Positions 19,701 to 26,845 are shown, counted from the first letter of the stretch. The stretch is DNA of 64,000 nucleotides from [Ruminococcus] torques ATCC 27756 (GCF_000153925.1 NZ_DS264367.1:1-64000); one strand, 5' to 3'. The notes: generated by a model from the sequence alone, not told the origin. Translations and numbers: made by a program.

Positions 19701-21948
19701 GAATATAGGTTGCTTCTCCTGATGTATATCCGACAAATCCTCCTGTCATTCCTTTTACATTCGTTACAGAAGCGTTGGTTACCGTACAGTTTTCAACAGA
19801 AACATCCCCTACAATACGTCCTGCAAAGCTTCCGGTCGCAAACATATCCGGACTGCTTTGCTTTAATGTCAATAAGTCTTTAATGACATCTCCCAGTTTT
19901 AAGTTTCCGATTACCGGAACCAGTCCTTCAAGGATTCCACTTATCAGGTCCAGAATTCCACCCAACAATCCACCCAGCACTTCCAACAATCCTTCTACTA
20001 ATGATTTTGGATCATTATTTACTGTCACAGATTGATTATTAACTGTAACTTGATCTAAATGGAGGTTTTTTACTCCCGCCTTCCCCGCAGACTCGAAACC
20101 ACCATTCCCACTTTTTTTCATTTCATTAGAGATCGTTCCGAAAAATCCAATTCCGCTGTCTTTTTGGATATCCAGTTCCCCTGTCTGATTCACTTGAATA
20201 TTACTAATGGTAGGCACGCTGCCCTCCTGCATATTCAGGCGTCCTTCCATTTTTCCCGAAAAGTGAAGCGGTGTCCAGTCATCCTCTTTTCCGTCGGAAT
20301 ATTCTCCCTGCAATAAATCAATATCTCGAAAAATAATATAATTGGCATCCGGAGAATATTTTAGCGATTTTAATTCATTGCTTGCTTCTGATAGAGAAGG
20401 ATAACTTTGAACGTTGTTTTGATTAAATTCCTTATCCACGATAACAATATCATCTGTCCGCTCACCGATAAGTTTTTCTAAAAGACTCCCTAATATCGGT
20501 ATATCAAACAAAGGTCCTAACAGTGCATGTAAAATGTCACCAAGCAGTTCTCCCAGTGGTCCTAGCAAGAATCCAACTAATCCTTCTTTATCATATTCGA
20601 TATTCATCAAACCTTCTGTTTTGTTTGTATTTGCTTCTGAAAAATAGATGAAATCTTTTTGTTCAATCCCACTTTCTCCCAAAGCTTCGCCTTGTTTTAA
20701 ATTGAAGTCGGCATCGCCGGGATAATATGGAGTATATGTTATTTTGTCATCCCCCCATATTCCTAGGTCTACTATGGATTTCACATAGAGCATTGGGGTT
20801 ACTTGCATATACTGATTGCCTTTTTCTTTAGGCTTCGCATCTTGTCCGATTGCTCTAAGCTGCCATTCGTTTCCGATAAGTATATATGGCTCTCCTTCAA
20901 CTTTGGTATAAACCTGACCAAGATACTCACGCCCTCCAAGCTGTCCCGCATCTGCCTGAACCGTTGCTTCTTTCTTAATCTTTTCCGCCTTTAGTTCCGG
21001 CATCTGTTCTGTAAAGGACGGACTTAACACATAATTATGTTCTTTGCTGTAAGTCAGATATTCCTGCGCCGATTCCGCGCTCTCGTCTGCCAAAGTTCCG
21101 TCTTTATACAGAAGCTGACCTATTCCCACTTTTTCAGGGATCATATCATAAGACATGATCGGTTCTTCCGCCGATTTTTCCGAAGCGATCAAGAGAAGCT
21201 GATAGTTATTGTAAACATAAACCGTATCGCTTTCTTTATCATACAACGGAGCATCCTCTTTCGGCGCTTCTGCAAATGTTCCGGTAAATCCCTCCGGCAA
21301 AGTCCACATCGTTTTCGCAGTCAGCGGGATTTCATTCATCAGCATGTAATCCGCATCTGACGCATATGTAACCGCATTTCCGCCGTCAACAACTTCTTCG
21401 CCTGTGCCGAACAGTTCTTTCTCTGTATCGTTCATCCGCACAGAACTTCCTGTACCGATCGCCTGAAGCTGTTCGATGTTGTAAATCTTAATAATGCCGT
21501 TTTCATATAAATCTGCGTCTTCTGACTGCTGATCCGATGACGGATCTGTCTGTCCGTTTTCTGCCGAACCTGACTGATCGCCTGACGGCTGAACTGCCTG
21601 TCCGTTTTCTGCCGAACCTGACTGATCGCCTGACGGCTGATCTGTCTGCCCGTTTTCCATCGAACCTGACTGATTGCCTGACGGCTGATCTGTCTGTCCA
21701 TTCTCTGTCAGCTCTGACTGCTCACCCGACGACTGAACGATCTGTCCTTCTTCTGACACGTCTGACTGCATCGGCATTTTTGCTTCCTGCAGCTGCTGTA
21801 TGAGCTGCATATCGATCGGCGGCCCTTTCGCTATTCCCTGCGCCGAAACAGTCACCGTCTGCAACAATACAGAAAATACCAACAGACATGCAGTTCCCTT
21901 TTTCCATATTTTCCACTTAAATAATTTTTTTATGTCTCTATTCTTCAC
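13753..21948 (-). CDS. giant glycine-rich-repeat adhesin, probable pilus tip protein, LPETG-anchored
   Basis: A 2,731-residue secreted protein. Visible parts: signal peptide (about 1-36); a Ser/Gly/Gln-rich stretch made of 16-residue repeats (about 68-140); a unique region (about 150-730); about 30 copies of an AGG[F/Y]xG motif between residues about 735 and 2420, spaced mostly 45-80 residues; a CnaB-like domain (about 2560-2680); and LPETGG, membrane helix and basic tail. The repeats alternate between short glycine turns and longer segments with Leu-rich helical stretches, suggesting a long solenoid. GTG is the start (21948), 10 nt after the Rrf2 stop; the ribosome binding site is weak (AGGGAG about 15 nt upstream). 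No catalytic domain is recognised. As first structural gene before the backbone pilin it is the likely tip adhesin; its ligand is unknown. Confidence 0.85.
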   Translation of the reverse strand: MKNRDIKKLFKWKIWKKGTACLLVFSVLLQTVTVSAQGIAKGPPIDMQLIQQLQEAKMPMQSDVSEEGQIVQSSGEQSELTENGQTDQPSGNQSGSMENGQTDQPSGDQSGSAENGQAVQPSGDQSGSAENGQTDPSSDQQSEDADLYENGIIKIYNIEQLQAIGTGSSVRMNDTEKELFGTGEEVVDGGNAVTYASDADYMLMNEIPLTAKTMWTLPEGFTGTFAEAPKEDAPLYDKESDTVYVYNNYQLLLIASEKSAEEPIMSYDMIPEKVGIGQLLYKDGTLADESAESAQEYLTYSKEHNYVLSPSFTEQMPELKAEKIKKEATVQADAGQLGGREYLGQVYTKVEGEPYILIGNEWQLRAIGQDAKPKEKGNQYMQVTPMLYVKSIVDLGIWGDDKITYTPYYPGDADFNLKQGEALGESGIEQKDFIYFSEANTNKTEGLMNIEYDKEGLVGFLLGPLGELLGDILHALLGPLFDIPILGSLLEKLIGERTDDIVIVDKEFNQNNVQSYPSLSEASNELKSLKYSPDANYIIFRDIDLLQGEYSDGKEDDWTPLHFSGKMEGRLNMQEGSVPTISNIQVNQTGELDIQKDSGIGFFGTISNEMKKSGNGGFESAGKAGVKNLHLDQVTVNNQSVTVNNDPKSLVEGLLEVLGGLLGGILDLISGILEGLVPVIGNLKLGDVIKDLLTLKQSSPDMFATGSFAGRIVGDVSVENCTVTNASVTNVKGMTGGFVGYTSGEATYILGNVTAGVVELLSTLLNILPGVGLGDLITILLKNDVPLGQLLPNGYYKPLIQNSSVSLSEGSIGTTGTGKETVNYNGGFVGSQTGTDINNCSVTGLNQVVADIGAGGFAGIEKDAQVKGLLSDLGAEIKTFDIRSTQRNCHVDASDLSVTATDSYAGGFNGVMANSSSIESNVSGVKLVKANQYAGGFAGRATLGYGMAVGSKDEQNDTLLQSVSKLLEQLLVSGNEEELGVLLSLSGAQPSEIKGSSVSGTNFSVQAAADYAGGLIGQGDGVQITSSGTEKNTIQGVSFVKANNYAGGISGAVTVADAVGVLNDTLGIGSYLSFTVSNVDLGGNDLQIEASNKYASGGAGLMLGGTAEQIKIEGIQSVTAGNYAAGFAGRAGTGSLAKEGGLDLLGLGLIKVDSLLSLVDGVATKVSNVSVSGTENGAVIKASGQVEITEGESILAGGFISEAEGVQIADSHVTNLKAVYAEATKDKEGYAGGFVGRSHTGGLAGLAQEDKDGALKLPGIVNVSGLLDLVPYLIPQYTNTTVTFCSANEEPQVKADYAGGFFGEMQSGKVDNSTRTEAYAVYGLEKVKGESHAGGFAGKVDAGATASSNGLNLLGGILNLDIGQLLDVLQVYIPIIQSAGVKSTEKGFTVEATDTDSYAGGYLGYGGGVQIKDSDVTSLKHTKVTPPGDSLESANGDSYFGTDSQYAVKGGKYAGGYAGCVDIDSAAAVGGGLKLLGNIELTNLLKALDVVASTIENSDVNGCVGGYSVLADGRDDKNQKLGKAGGFIGEMSGTIIKNSDANLFNYIIGREAAGGYAGIMEPGNVASVIEDAGILDGLLNVTDSLASLVQSFIPIIEDSQTSSVPCGGAVRADGITDTQCVRGLAGGYVGYNHGGRIKGYAAEGGGKECATIRIRSVYGGEFAGGFTGLMETADLAGTGNLQLLFGLLKTSNVLSLLGAVYPTETNTAVYGPLRKVDMDTWNKWAEAVGNNGVYGDQFTSTPVENEEQLQALITQYAYGYNVKAGRTSVGRQDMEAGVAGGYVGRMKAGVVTNAHAWDAKSVMAYKSAGGFAGEMKTGGVAEVGKVELIGLDIANSISAVQTFVPVIRNSDITGFQSGMTVKATGIPVKDSTLKIEKVGYAGGYVGHMVGGQIWGNWSEKANTYSATDAVPDPNNKRCFVANLRKVEGTKAIGGFAGQIDPASAANLDTASSEGLLGGLLQYLIGTPGDLARLLDATISTVRGADVKAWDDWGIIINGAYTNGTGNTAYAKAAGGFAGEINGAVIGEMNESESGVHVSNVRSVTGGEYAGGFVGLADVSAILQVSNGNTSILSALLTLGGTSVLDTFRSYVYHSDVSGSAEAGLEVQARDSKKSEYVNDPVYSGSAGGFGGALLNGSVKDSKVTNLRKVNGMNYTGGFIGHLGKSGTVDLDNLGALGDLLSAGAGVMDVFGSHVDRCSVEGVNEGFTVHSNNTIDQKNKSEIAGGFTGYADLGRLSENKVTGLKQVTSGQIAGGFAGKTTFAYLANINLDSELVKGLVTVVNQILKALWLDELQKGQVIKIDLGIIEIDALYDGKLVSLNLLGLDIKVGLAEDKSLATIYIGDSKIEINCSESGTIDEESLKNEINISLIKANRTKIDKCTVTGIADGYDVYGGGAGNNANGTGQYGIAGGFVGWNNEGLLENNNMFFADVIRGAKDLTGPFTGKSSLNSNWEFNDVKGIEGNENYYRIYRNGDTAYEKLFGKSGKELQHNYETSDAWKNVYTIRHMTKDKVVKFTDLKDAMMSGSAGQIPVNVYQEDGAMAVLMNNTASSPTEPGGNEEAPDVQDPCKDLIELRLKKVWKRDEEKDRPNEVIFNITRSYEKDGKPVVDTNFNKEVILTKKDAQTSDIWEKVLTGAEYTAYHVGTDGKKYYYTYHVSEMKVDGYTTEITYKGDRQYSITVTNTKNWFDSLLPETGGMGKALLYTLGVLLLCLVTATEYRKRKSTRSQSSYK
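21534..21745 (-). repeat. 48-bp tandem repeats in the adhesin N-terminus
   Basis: About four copies of a 48-bp unit encode GQTDQPSGDQSGSAEN with small changes (GNQSGSMEN, GQAV). The two central copies are nearly identical at DNA level. Copy number could change by recombination without breaking the frame. Confidence 0.8.
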
Positions 21949-21958
21949 TGTCTTTTTT

Positions 21959-22369
21959 TCACGCTCCCTCTTGTTCCAAAATTTCTTTCAATGAAATACT
22001 GAAAAATTGGGTCTCTAATTTTTCCTGAACTTTTGCGTAATATCTTCGCACCGCACAAAAATCTACCGCCTTTCGACTACAATAAGCATCATCCTCCAGA
22101 CATCGGTTTATTTTTGTCGTGCTTTCCATAAGGCGTATCACATCTCCCAATGTAATATCTTTTAAAGTCTTATTAAGTCGATATCCGCCTCTGGCTCCCA
22201 GATCTGCGGAAATATATTCTGCCTTTTTCAGTTTTGAAAGCACTTTCTCAAGATATCCTCTTGGAATTCCCATTTCATTCGATATCTCTGTAGCGGAAGC
22301 AATCTTTTTACATTGCCCCAGATATAAAACAGTTCTGATCGCATAATCTGTTGTCACGTTAAGCTGCAT
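21959..22369 (-). CDS. Rrf2-family transcriptional regulator with probable Fe-S ligands
   Basis: A 136-residue winged-helix regulator beginning MQLNVTTDYAIRTVLYLG, the typical Rrf2 start, with the DNA-recognition segment around IPRGYLEKVLSKLKKA. Three cysteines (90, 97, 105) sit where IscR/NsrR-type members bind an iron-sulfur cluster, so it may sense iron, oxygen or nitric oxide (inference). The start at 22369 follows GGAGG by 6 bases; the earlier frame start would contain that site. It is the first gene of the pilus operon: its stop is 10 nt before the adhesin start. A 25-bp palindrome upstream is the likely operator, suggesting autoregulation and control of the pili. Confidence 0.88.
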   Translation of the reverse strand: MQLNVTTDYAIRTVLYLGQCKKIASATEISNEMGIPRGYLEKVLSKLKKAEYISADLGARGGYRLNKTLKDITLGDVIRLMESTTKINRCLEDDAYCSRKAVDFCAVRRYYAKVQEKLETQFFSISLKEILEQEGA

Positions 22370-22465
22370 AGTCCGCCTCCTCATAAGTTATATACAAAAT
22401 AAAAAAACGACCTCCATGTGAAAGAATGCCGCCATCATACTTACAATATATAAATCTCTTTTTAT

Positions 22466-22490
22466 ATAATACCTCTCAGGTAGGTATTAT
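22466..22490. promoter_or_regulatory. palindromic operator, probable Rrf2 site
   Basis: Perfect 9-bp arms ATAATACCT and AGGTATTAT flank a 7-bp spacer. The length and the ATACC/GGTAT half-sites resemble known Rrf2/IscR-type operators (family knowledge). It is about 100 bp upstream of the Rrf2 start and overlaps a possible -10. Confidence 0.65.
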
Positions 22491-22514
22491 ATTTTTTAAC
22501 ATAACAAATGCCCA
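22486..22514 (-). promoter_or_regulatory. possible second promoter P2 of pilus operon
   Basis: TATAAT (complement of 22486-22491) with TGGGCA 17 bp upstream (22509-22514, 4 of 6 matches). The -10 lies inside the palindromic operator, so a bound regulator would block it. Confidence 0.4.
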
Positions 22515-22537
22515 CATATCTGACTATGTAGGCATTT
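22506..22537. other. hairpin in pilus-operon leader
   Basis: Inverted repeat AAATGCC..ACATA / TATGT..GGCATTT with a short loop. It lies between the poly-G promoter and the operator, so transcripts from the upstream promoter would carry it. The following U-run is poor; it could be an attenuator or a barrier to read-through. Confidence 0.45.
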
Positions 22538-22591
22538 AAAAGCTTTGATCGCTGAATTCTTTCCTCTGTTCTATTTTTATACTACAGTAAA

Positions 22592-22621
22592 ATTATACCC
22601 CCCCCCATGAAAAATTGTCAA
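22592..22621 (-). promoter_or_regulatory. consensus promoter with poly-G spacer (P1 of pilus operon)
   Basis: On the minus strand the order is TTGACA (22616-22621), an 18-bp spacer made of nine mixed bases plus nine G (22598-22606), then TATAAT (22592-22597). Both hexamers are perfect sigma-A consensus. Transcription would run into the Rrf2 regulator and the pilus genes. Homopolymeric spacers change length by slipped-strand mispairing, so this is a candidate phase-variable promoter. Confidence 0.8.
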
Positions 22622-22780
22622 GTTTTCGCCCTCAATTTATGTAAAATAATTTATTTTTTTCTACTATTCCACTTTTTACTTATACGAAATGTGAATTTTG
22701 TATATTTTTCAGTTTTTTTACATTTTCTTTACAAAATTTAAACCTGTATCACAGTCCCCACACATCTCCCTTAAAATATA

Positions 22781-22857
22781 AAAACTCTCTTTCCCACCTC
22801 AACACAGGAAGGTCATATGCATTTCCTTCCTTATATAAAATGCAAAAAGAGAGTTTT
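22781..22857 (-). terminator. terminator of the GPH transporter operon
   Basis: A perfect 12-bp outer stem (AAAACTCTCTTT/AAAGAGAGTTTT) encloses a second inner stem (AGGAAGG/CCTTCCT). On the minus strand it ends in GAGAGTTTTTATATTTT, 12 nt past the stop of the transporter gene. Confidence 0.75.
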
Positions 22858-22868
22858 CATATGTTATA

Positions 22869-24284
22869 TTATTTTCGGTTCTTTTTTATAAACAATAAAT
22901 CTTTAAATTCATCTAAAGCAATCTCTTTCCCTGCCCTTTTCAAGCGCACGGCTTCCAACACTTCGGAATAACGTTTTTTCGTCAAAGGGTTTGTTGCCAT
23001 TGTCACAATGGACAGCAGCAGACAGACAGAAGTTCCTATTACAAATATATTATGAAACCCTTGAACTGTCTGCATACTTTGCACGGATACCGCCGGATTA
23101 TATCCGACATAATCTATAATCATCCCTAAAACACTGACGCCGGACGCAGCGGCTAATTTCTGGGATACGGTTGCCATAGAATAAAACAACCCTTCCCGTC
23201 TTTCACCGCTCATCAATTCATCGACTTCTACGCAGTCAGAAATCATAGCATAAATAACCTGATACAGTGCGTTTAACCCAACTACGAGAATGCTCGTCAT
23301 AATGATCGGCGCTGCGGTTGAACCCGGCTTTAAGAAGAACAAAGGGAACACGATCATACACAAAAGCCAGATTCCCATAGAAATCGTCCATGAAACAACT
23401 TTTGAATATTTCGTAGACCAATGATCTATCGGAAAAACCCAAAACAACGCTACGATCCACATAATGATATTCACAAGGGATACCTGCGTGTCGTTCAGGT
23501 TCAGGTTATATCTCAGATAATATACCAATACTCCGAGAAAAATCGCCTGTGCCAAAATTGCAAATATAAACGCAATCGTTAAATGAAGAAACGGCTTGTT
23601 CCGAAGAGGACCTTCCAGCATTTCTTTTATGGAATAAGATTTTTTTGTAATAATATCTTTATTTTCGTATCCTTCACTCGCCTTATAACCGATCCAGATA
23701 CTAAGCGTACAGATAATGCCGAAAAATGCAAAACATACGGACCAAGCTTGTCTGCTGCCGCCGACAACAGGCTCTAAAAAATCGGTATATGCCATGATCC
23801 CGCCGCCGATTGCCACTCCGATGATCGCCCAAAACGTTCTTATTGTAGCCAGCTTACTTCGCAGGTCATAGTTATCGGTAACTTCGCCGCTTAAGGAAGT
23901 ATACGGAACGTCGATCAAAGTCTGAAATGTATAAAATAACAAAGCAACTATAATAAAATAAATTTTCTGCTGAATTTCAACAAAATCCCATGCCGTAAAC
24001 AGTAGCCACGTTACAATTCCAAACGGAATCGCACATACTAATAAAAACGGTCTTCTTCTCCCTTTACGGGGATCGCGGTTATCTGAGATGATTCCGACCA
24101 AAGGATCTGTAACAGCATCCCATAAAGTTCCGATCGTCATGATCAGACCCGCGAATTTTCCTGACAATCCGACAACATTTGTAAAAAAATACAAGCCATA
24201 TGTCGTAAACATGGTAAATGTAAAAAGCGTTGCCAAGCCGGGCAGTCCATATGCTATCGCCCTTGCAGGTGACATCCTTTTCAT
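22869..24284 (-). CDS. GPH-family (MelB-like) sodium/proton:sugar symporter
   Basis: A 471-residue protein with about 12 membrane segments. The N-terminal LWDAVTDPLVGIISDN is the MelB/GPH cation-site signature, and RKGRRRPFLL follows as in the family. Glycoside, pentoside or hexuronide is the expected substrate class; the exact one cannot be read from sequence. The gene is last in a four-gene operon behind a cyclase-family hydrolase and an Fe-alcohol dehydrogenase and is followed by a strong terminator. It lies one base after the preceding gene. Confidence 0.88.
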   Translation of the reverse strand: MKRMSPARAIAYGLPGLATLFTFTMFTTYGLYFFTNVVGLSGKFAGLIMTIGTLWDAVTDPLVGIISDNRDPRKGRRRPFLLVCAIPFGIVTWLLFTAWDFVEIQQKIYFIIVALLFYTFQTLIDVPYTSLSGEVTDNYDLRSKLATIRTFWAIIGVAIGGGIMAYTDFLEPVVGGSRQAWSVCFAFFGIICTLSIWIGYKASEGYENKDIITKKSYSIKEMLEGPLRNKPFLHLTIAFIFAILAQAIFLGVLVYYLRYNLNLNDTQVSLVNIIMWIVALFWVFPIDHWSTKYSKVVSWTISMGIWLLCMIVFPLFFLKPGSTAAPIIMTSILVVGLNALYQVIYAMISDCVEVDELMSGERREGLFYSMATVSQKLAAASGVSVLGMIIDYVGYNPAVSVQSMQTVQGFHNIFVIGTSVCLLLSIVTMATNPLTKKRYSEVLEAVRLKRAGKEIALDEFKDLLFIKKNRK

Positions 24285-24285
24285 C

Positions 24286-24948
24286 TTACTTGCCTTTCTT
24301 ATCTTCTTTTTTCATTCCTGCCACAGCAAATGAGAACGGCTCAATAATCCCCATCAGCCTGTCTATGATCGGTCCGTATGCAACAACTGCGATCAATGTT
24401 CCGATTCCCCATGACGATCCTAACGCCACTCCGATTACAAATAAGATTGCATAAGATATGATCAGACCGATTCCGTAACTCTTTTTAACAAGATCAGCCG
24501 CCATAAACGCAAATATATCGGATGTCTGATATCCTAAACCGATCGGGATATAATAAGCCAATGTCAAAATAATAATGATCGAACCTATTAAAATACACGC
24601 TATTTTCAGTCCGACACTCATTTCCGGAGCTGTCGGCAGCATCGGTGCAAGAACGTCTAACCAGAAATTTTCAAAAGGTCCTATTAAAAAGCACCATGCA
24701 AGAGTTCCTAAATGTACCAAATCTCTTCTTACAAAGAAAAATACAAAAAACATGATTCCTTCAAACACAAGAGCAACAGTACCAAACTGAACGTGAAATA
24801 CATTTGATAACCCAATCTCAAATGTTGTCAGCGGATCACATCCCCATTCCGGCCAAACCAAAAGCGCTACTCCAAGAGCACAGATGAAAATAGAAGGGAT
24901 AATTGCGAGCAGCCTTCTGGCATAACTCCAGATTTTTTTCGCATCCAT
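24286..24948 (-). CDS. YczE/YitT-like integral membrane protein (DUF6198 type)
   Basis: A 220-residue protein with about five membrane helices. PSIFICALGVALLVWPEWGCDPLTTFEIGLS is typical of the YczE/YyaS family, whose function is unknown. The start at 24948 overlaps the preceding stop codon by one base (TAATG) and follows GGAGG by 7 bases, so it is translationally coupled to the cyclase-family gene. Confidence 0.75.
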   Translation of the reverse strand: MDAKKIWSYARRLLAIIPSIFICALGVALLVWPEWGCDPLTTFEIGLSNVFHVQFGTVALVFEGIMFFVFFFVRRDLVHLGTLAWCFLIGPFENFWLDVLAPMLPTAPEMSVGLKIACILIGSIIIILTLAYYIPIGLGYQTSDIFAFMAADLVKKSYGIGLIISYAILFVIGVALGSSWGIGTLIAVVAYGPIIDRLMGIIEPFSFAVAGMKKEDKKGK

Positions 24949-25607
24949 TATTCTTCCTCCCACTGTACCGCGATCGCTCTTACAGGCGAACCGTCGCATC
25001 CTATAAGTTTCATCGGCAGTGCGATAACATACGGACGTTCAAAATCGATCTGATCAAAAAATGCCCAGTTTTCTCCGATCATCAATCTTTTTTCAGAGAA
25101 CAGATCGTGTACCGGAAATTCCGTTCCACCAGTCTGATCCGCATTGATCGTATCAATTCCGATAAAGCGAACCCCATTATCAACTAAATATTTTGCTACA
25201 TCTCCGTTTACATATGGATGGTGGAAAAATTCATCTGTACCTCTTGTTTTATACCAGTTTGTATTAAAGAGAACGATTTTTCCTTCACAAATTTCTTCTT
25301 TATACGGTTCGATATCTTCTAATGTAATTGCTTCGTCAGCCTTTTTATCCGTTACTCTTACAACAACAGCTTCTCCCAAGAAGAAATCTAATTCCATATT
25401 ATCGATCGTTTCACCGCTGTTTGAAAAATGATACGGCGCATCTACATGAGTACCGGTCTGTGTTCCCATTACCAATGTAGATAGATTGTAACCTTCGTTT
25501 TCCAGTGTAGTAGCAACTGTAACAGACGGTTCCGGATCTCCCGGGTATATCGGTGTTTCGGCAGTAAATTCCCATGATAAATCTACAATCTTTTTAATTT
25601 TTCTCAT
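24948..25607 (-). CDS. cyclase/kynurenine formamidase-like metal-dependent hydrolase
   Basis: A 219-residue protein of the cyclase family (PF04199). The conserved metal-binding HxGTHxDxPxHF region is seen as TQTGTHVDAPYHF, with one position changed, and DTINADQTGGTEFPVHDLF matches the later conserved block. Family members hydrolyse formamides, lactones or isatin-type rings. With the neighbouring dehydrogenase and sugar-type symporter it may open or hydrolyse an imported ring compound (inference). It is the second gene of the operon that begins at 26786. Confidence 0.85.
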   Translation of the reverse strand: MRKIKKIVDLSWEFTAETPIYPGDPEPSVTVATTLENEGYNLSTLVMGTQTGTHVDAPYHFSNSGETIDNMELDFFLGEAVVVRVTDKKADEAITLEDIEPYKEEICEGKIVLFNTNWYKTRGTDEFFHHPYVNGDVAKYLVDNGVRFIGIDTINADQTGGTEFPVHDLFSEKRLMIGENWAFFDQIDFERPYVIALPMKLIGCDGSPVRAIAVQWEEE

Positions 25608-25622
25608 AATCTCATATCCTCA

Positions 25623-26786
25623 TTATTCATTGTAAGCTTTTTTTAACAGCTCCAAGTAATCTTCTTTCGTAATTTTTCTGGCATTGTCATTTGATAAAAC
25701 ATTGTTAGCAGATCTTTCCGCGATCGCCTCAAATCTCTCTTCCGTGATTCCTTTGATTTCTTTAATTGTAGGAATGTTTAATTTTCTGTTCAAAGCTTTC
25801 ACATATTCTACCGCTTTCAATGCGTATTGCTCGTCAGACATACTTTCTTCTCTTTCGATTCCCATTGCATCCGCAATATCTGCAAACCGCTCAGGACATG
25901 CCGGAATATTAAATTCCATGATATATGGCAGAAACAGTGAATTTGCCACACCGTGCGGCGTATCAAACCAAGCGCCTACTGTCTCGGCAAAAGCATGTAC
26001 CGCTCCGACATTTGAAGAAATAAACGCCATACCGCCGATCGTACTTGCGATCATCATGTTTCTTCTTGCTTCTCTGTCTTCGCCGTTCTCGTATGCTTTT
26101 TCCAGATTCTCTGCGATCATAGAAATCCCTTTCAGCGCCAGAGCATCTGTGATCGGCTGATGTAACTGAACCGTATACGCTTCGATACAATGTGTTAAAG
26201 CGTCGACACCGCATGCCGCAGTTAAAGATTTCGGCAGTCCGATCGTAATTTCAGGATCACAGATCGCTAAGACAGGAATCATATGAACAGGATCTCCGAC
26301 TGTCATTTTGTACTGTCTTTCTGTATCTGTTATAACGGCACACCATGTCACTTCTGCTCCTGTTCCCGAAGTAGACGGAATGCAGATCAGCGGAAGTATA
26401 TTTGTATCCAATTCCGTATCTCCCCACTCTACAGTGGATTTTCCGTTCGTGACAACCGCGCCGACAGCTTTCGCCTGATCCATCGCAGATCCCCCGCCTA
26501 ACGCGATCAGTGCATCAACATGATTCTTTTTCGCAAACTCTGCCATTTCGTCACAATCTTCCGCTCTTGGATTCGGCTTCACATTCGTCAGCAAAAAGTT
26601 TTCGATTTTCGCATCATCCAAACTTTTCTTTAGTTTTTTATAATGCTCGGAAGACGCTAAAAACGGATCTGTAATAACCAACACTTTTCCAAAACCAAGA
26701 TTCGCACATTCTTGTCCTGTCGTTTCTATTACTCCATACCCTTCTATAATACGTGTAGCATGAAATAAATTATTAACTTCCAACAT
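25623..26786 (-). CDS. iron-containing alcohol dehydrogenase
   Basis: A 387-residue group III dehydrogenase. The NAD-binding GGGSAMDQAKA motif follows the Rossmann-like N-terminal domain. Metal ligands are visible as D..H in GVDALTH and two His in AVHAFAETVGAWFDTPHG. Such enzymes interconvert alcohols with aldehydes or ketones. It is the first gene of an operon with a cyclase-family hydrolase, a membrane protein and a GPH symporter, and is divergent from a MerR regulator, which probably controls it. The substrate is unknown. Confidence 0.92.
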   Translation of the reverse strand: MLEVNNLFHATRIIEGYGVIETTGQECANLGFGKVLVITDPFLASSEHYKKLKKSLDDAKIENFLLTNVKPNPRAEDCDEMAEFAKKNHVDALIALGGGSAMDQAKAVGAVVTNGKSTVEWGDTELDTNILPLICIPSTSGTGAEVTWCAVITDTERQYKMTVGDPVHMIPVLAICDPEITIGLPKSLTAACGVDALTHCIEAYTVQLHQPITDALALKGISMIAENLEKAYENGEDREARRNMMIASTIGGMAFISSNVGAVHAFAETVGAWFDTPHGVANSLFLPYIMEFNIPACPERFADIADAMGIEREESMSDEQYALKAVEYVKALNRKLNIPTIKEIKGITEERFEAIAERSANNVLSNDNARKITKEDYLELLKKAYNE

Positions 26787-26826
26787 ACTTTTACTCCTTT
26801 TCTGTTTCTATACGTATTATTATATG

Positions 26827-26845
26827 GTATATTGTTACTATATAC
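26827..26845. promoter_or_regulatory. dyad in the dehydrogenase/MerR divergent promoter region
   Basis: GTATAT and ATATAC flank a 7-bp spacer in the 108-bp gap between the two divergent genes. MerR proteins bind such dyads in a long promoter spacer. It is the best candidate operator here, but short and AT-rich. Confidence 0.4.

Noticed and set aside
21534-21745. CRISPR-like array
   Set aside because: The 48-bp repeats are in-frame, contiguous and coding; no spacers exist. No CRISPR array was seen in the window.
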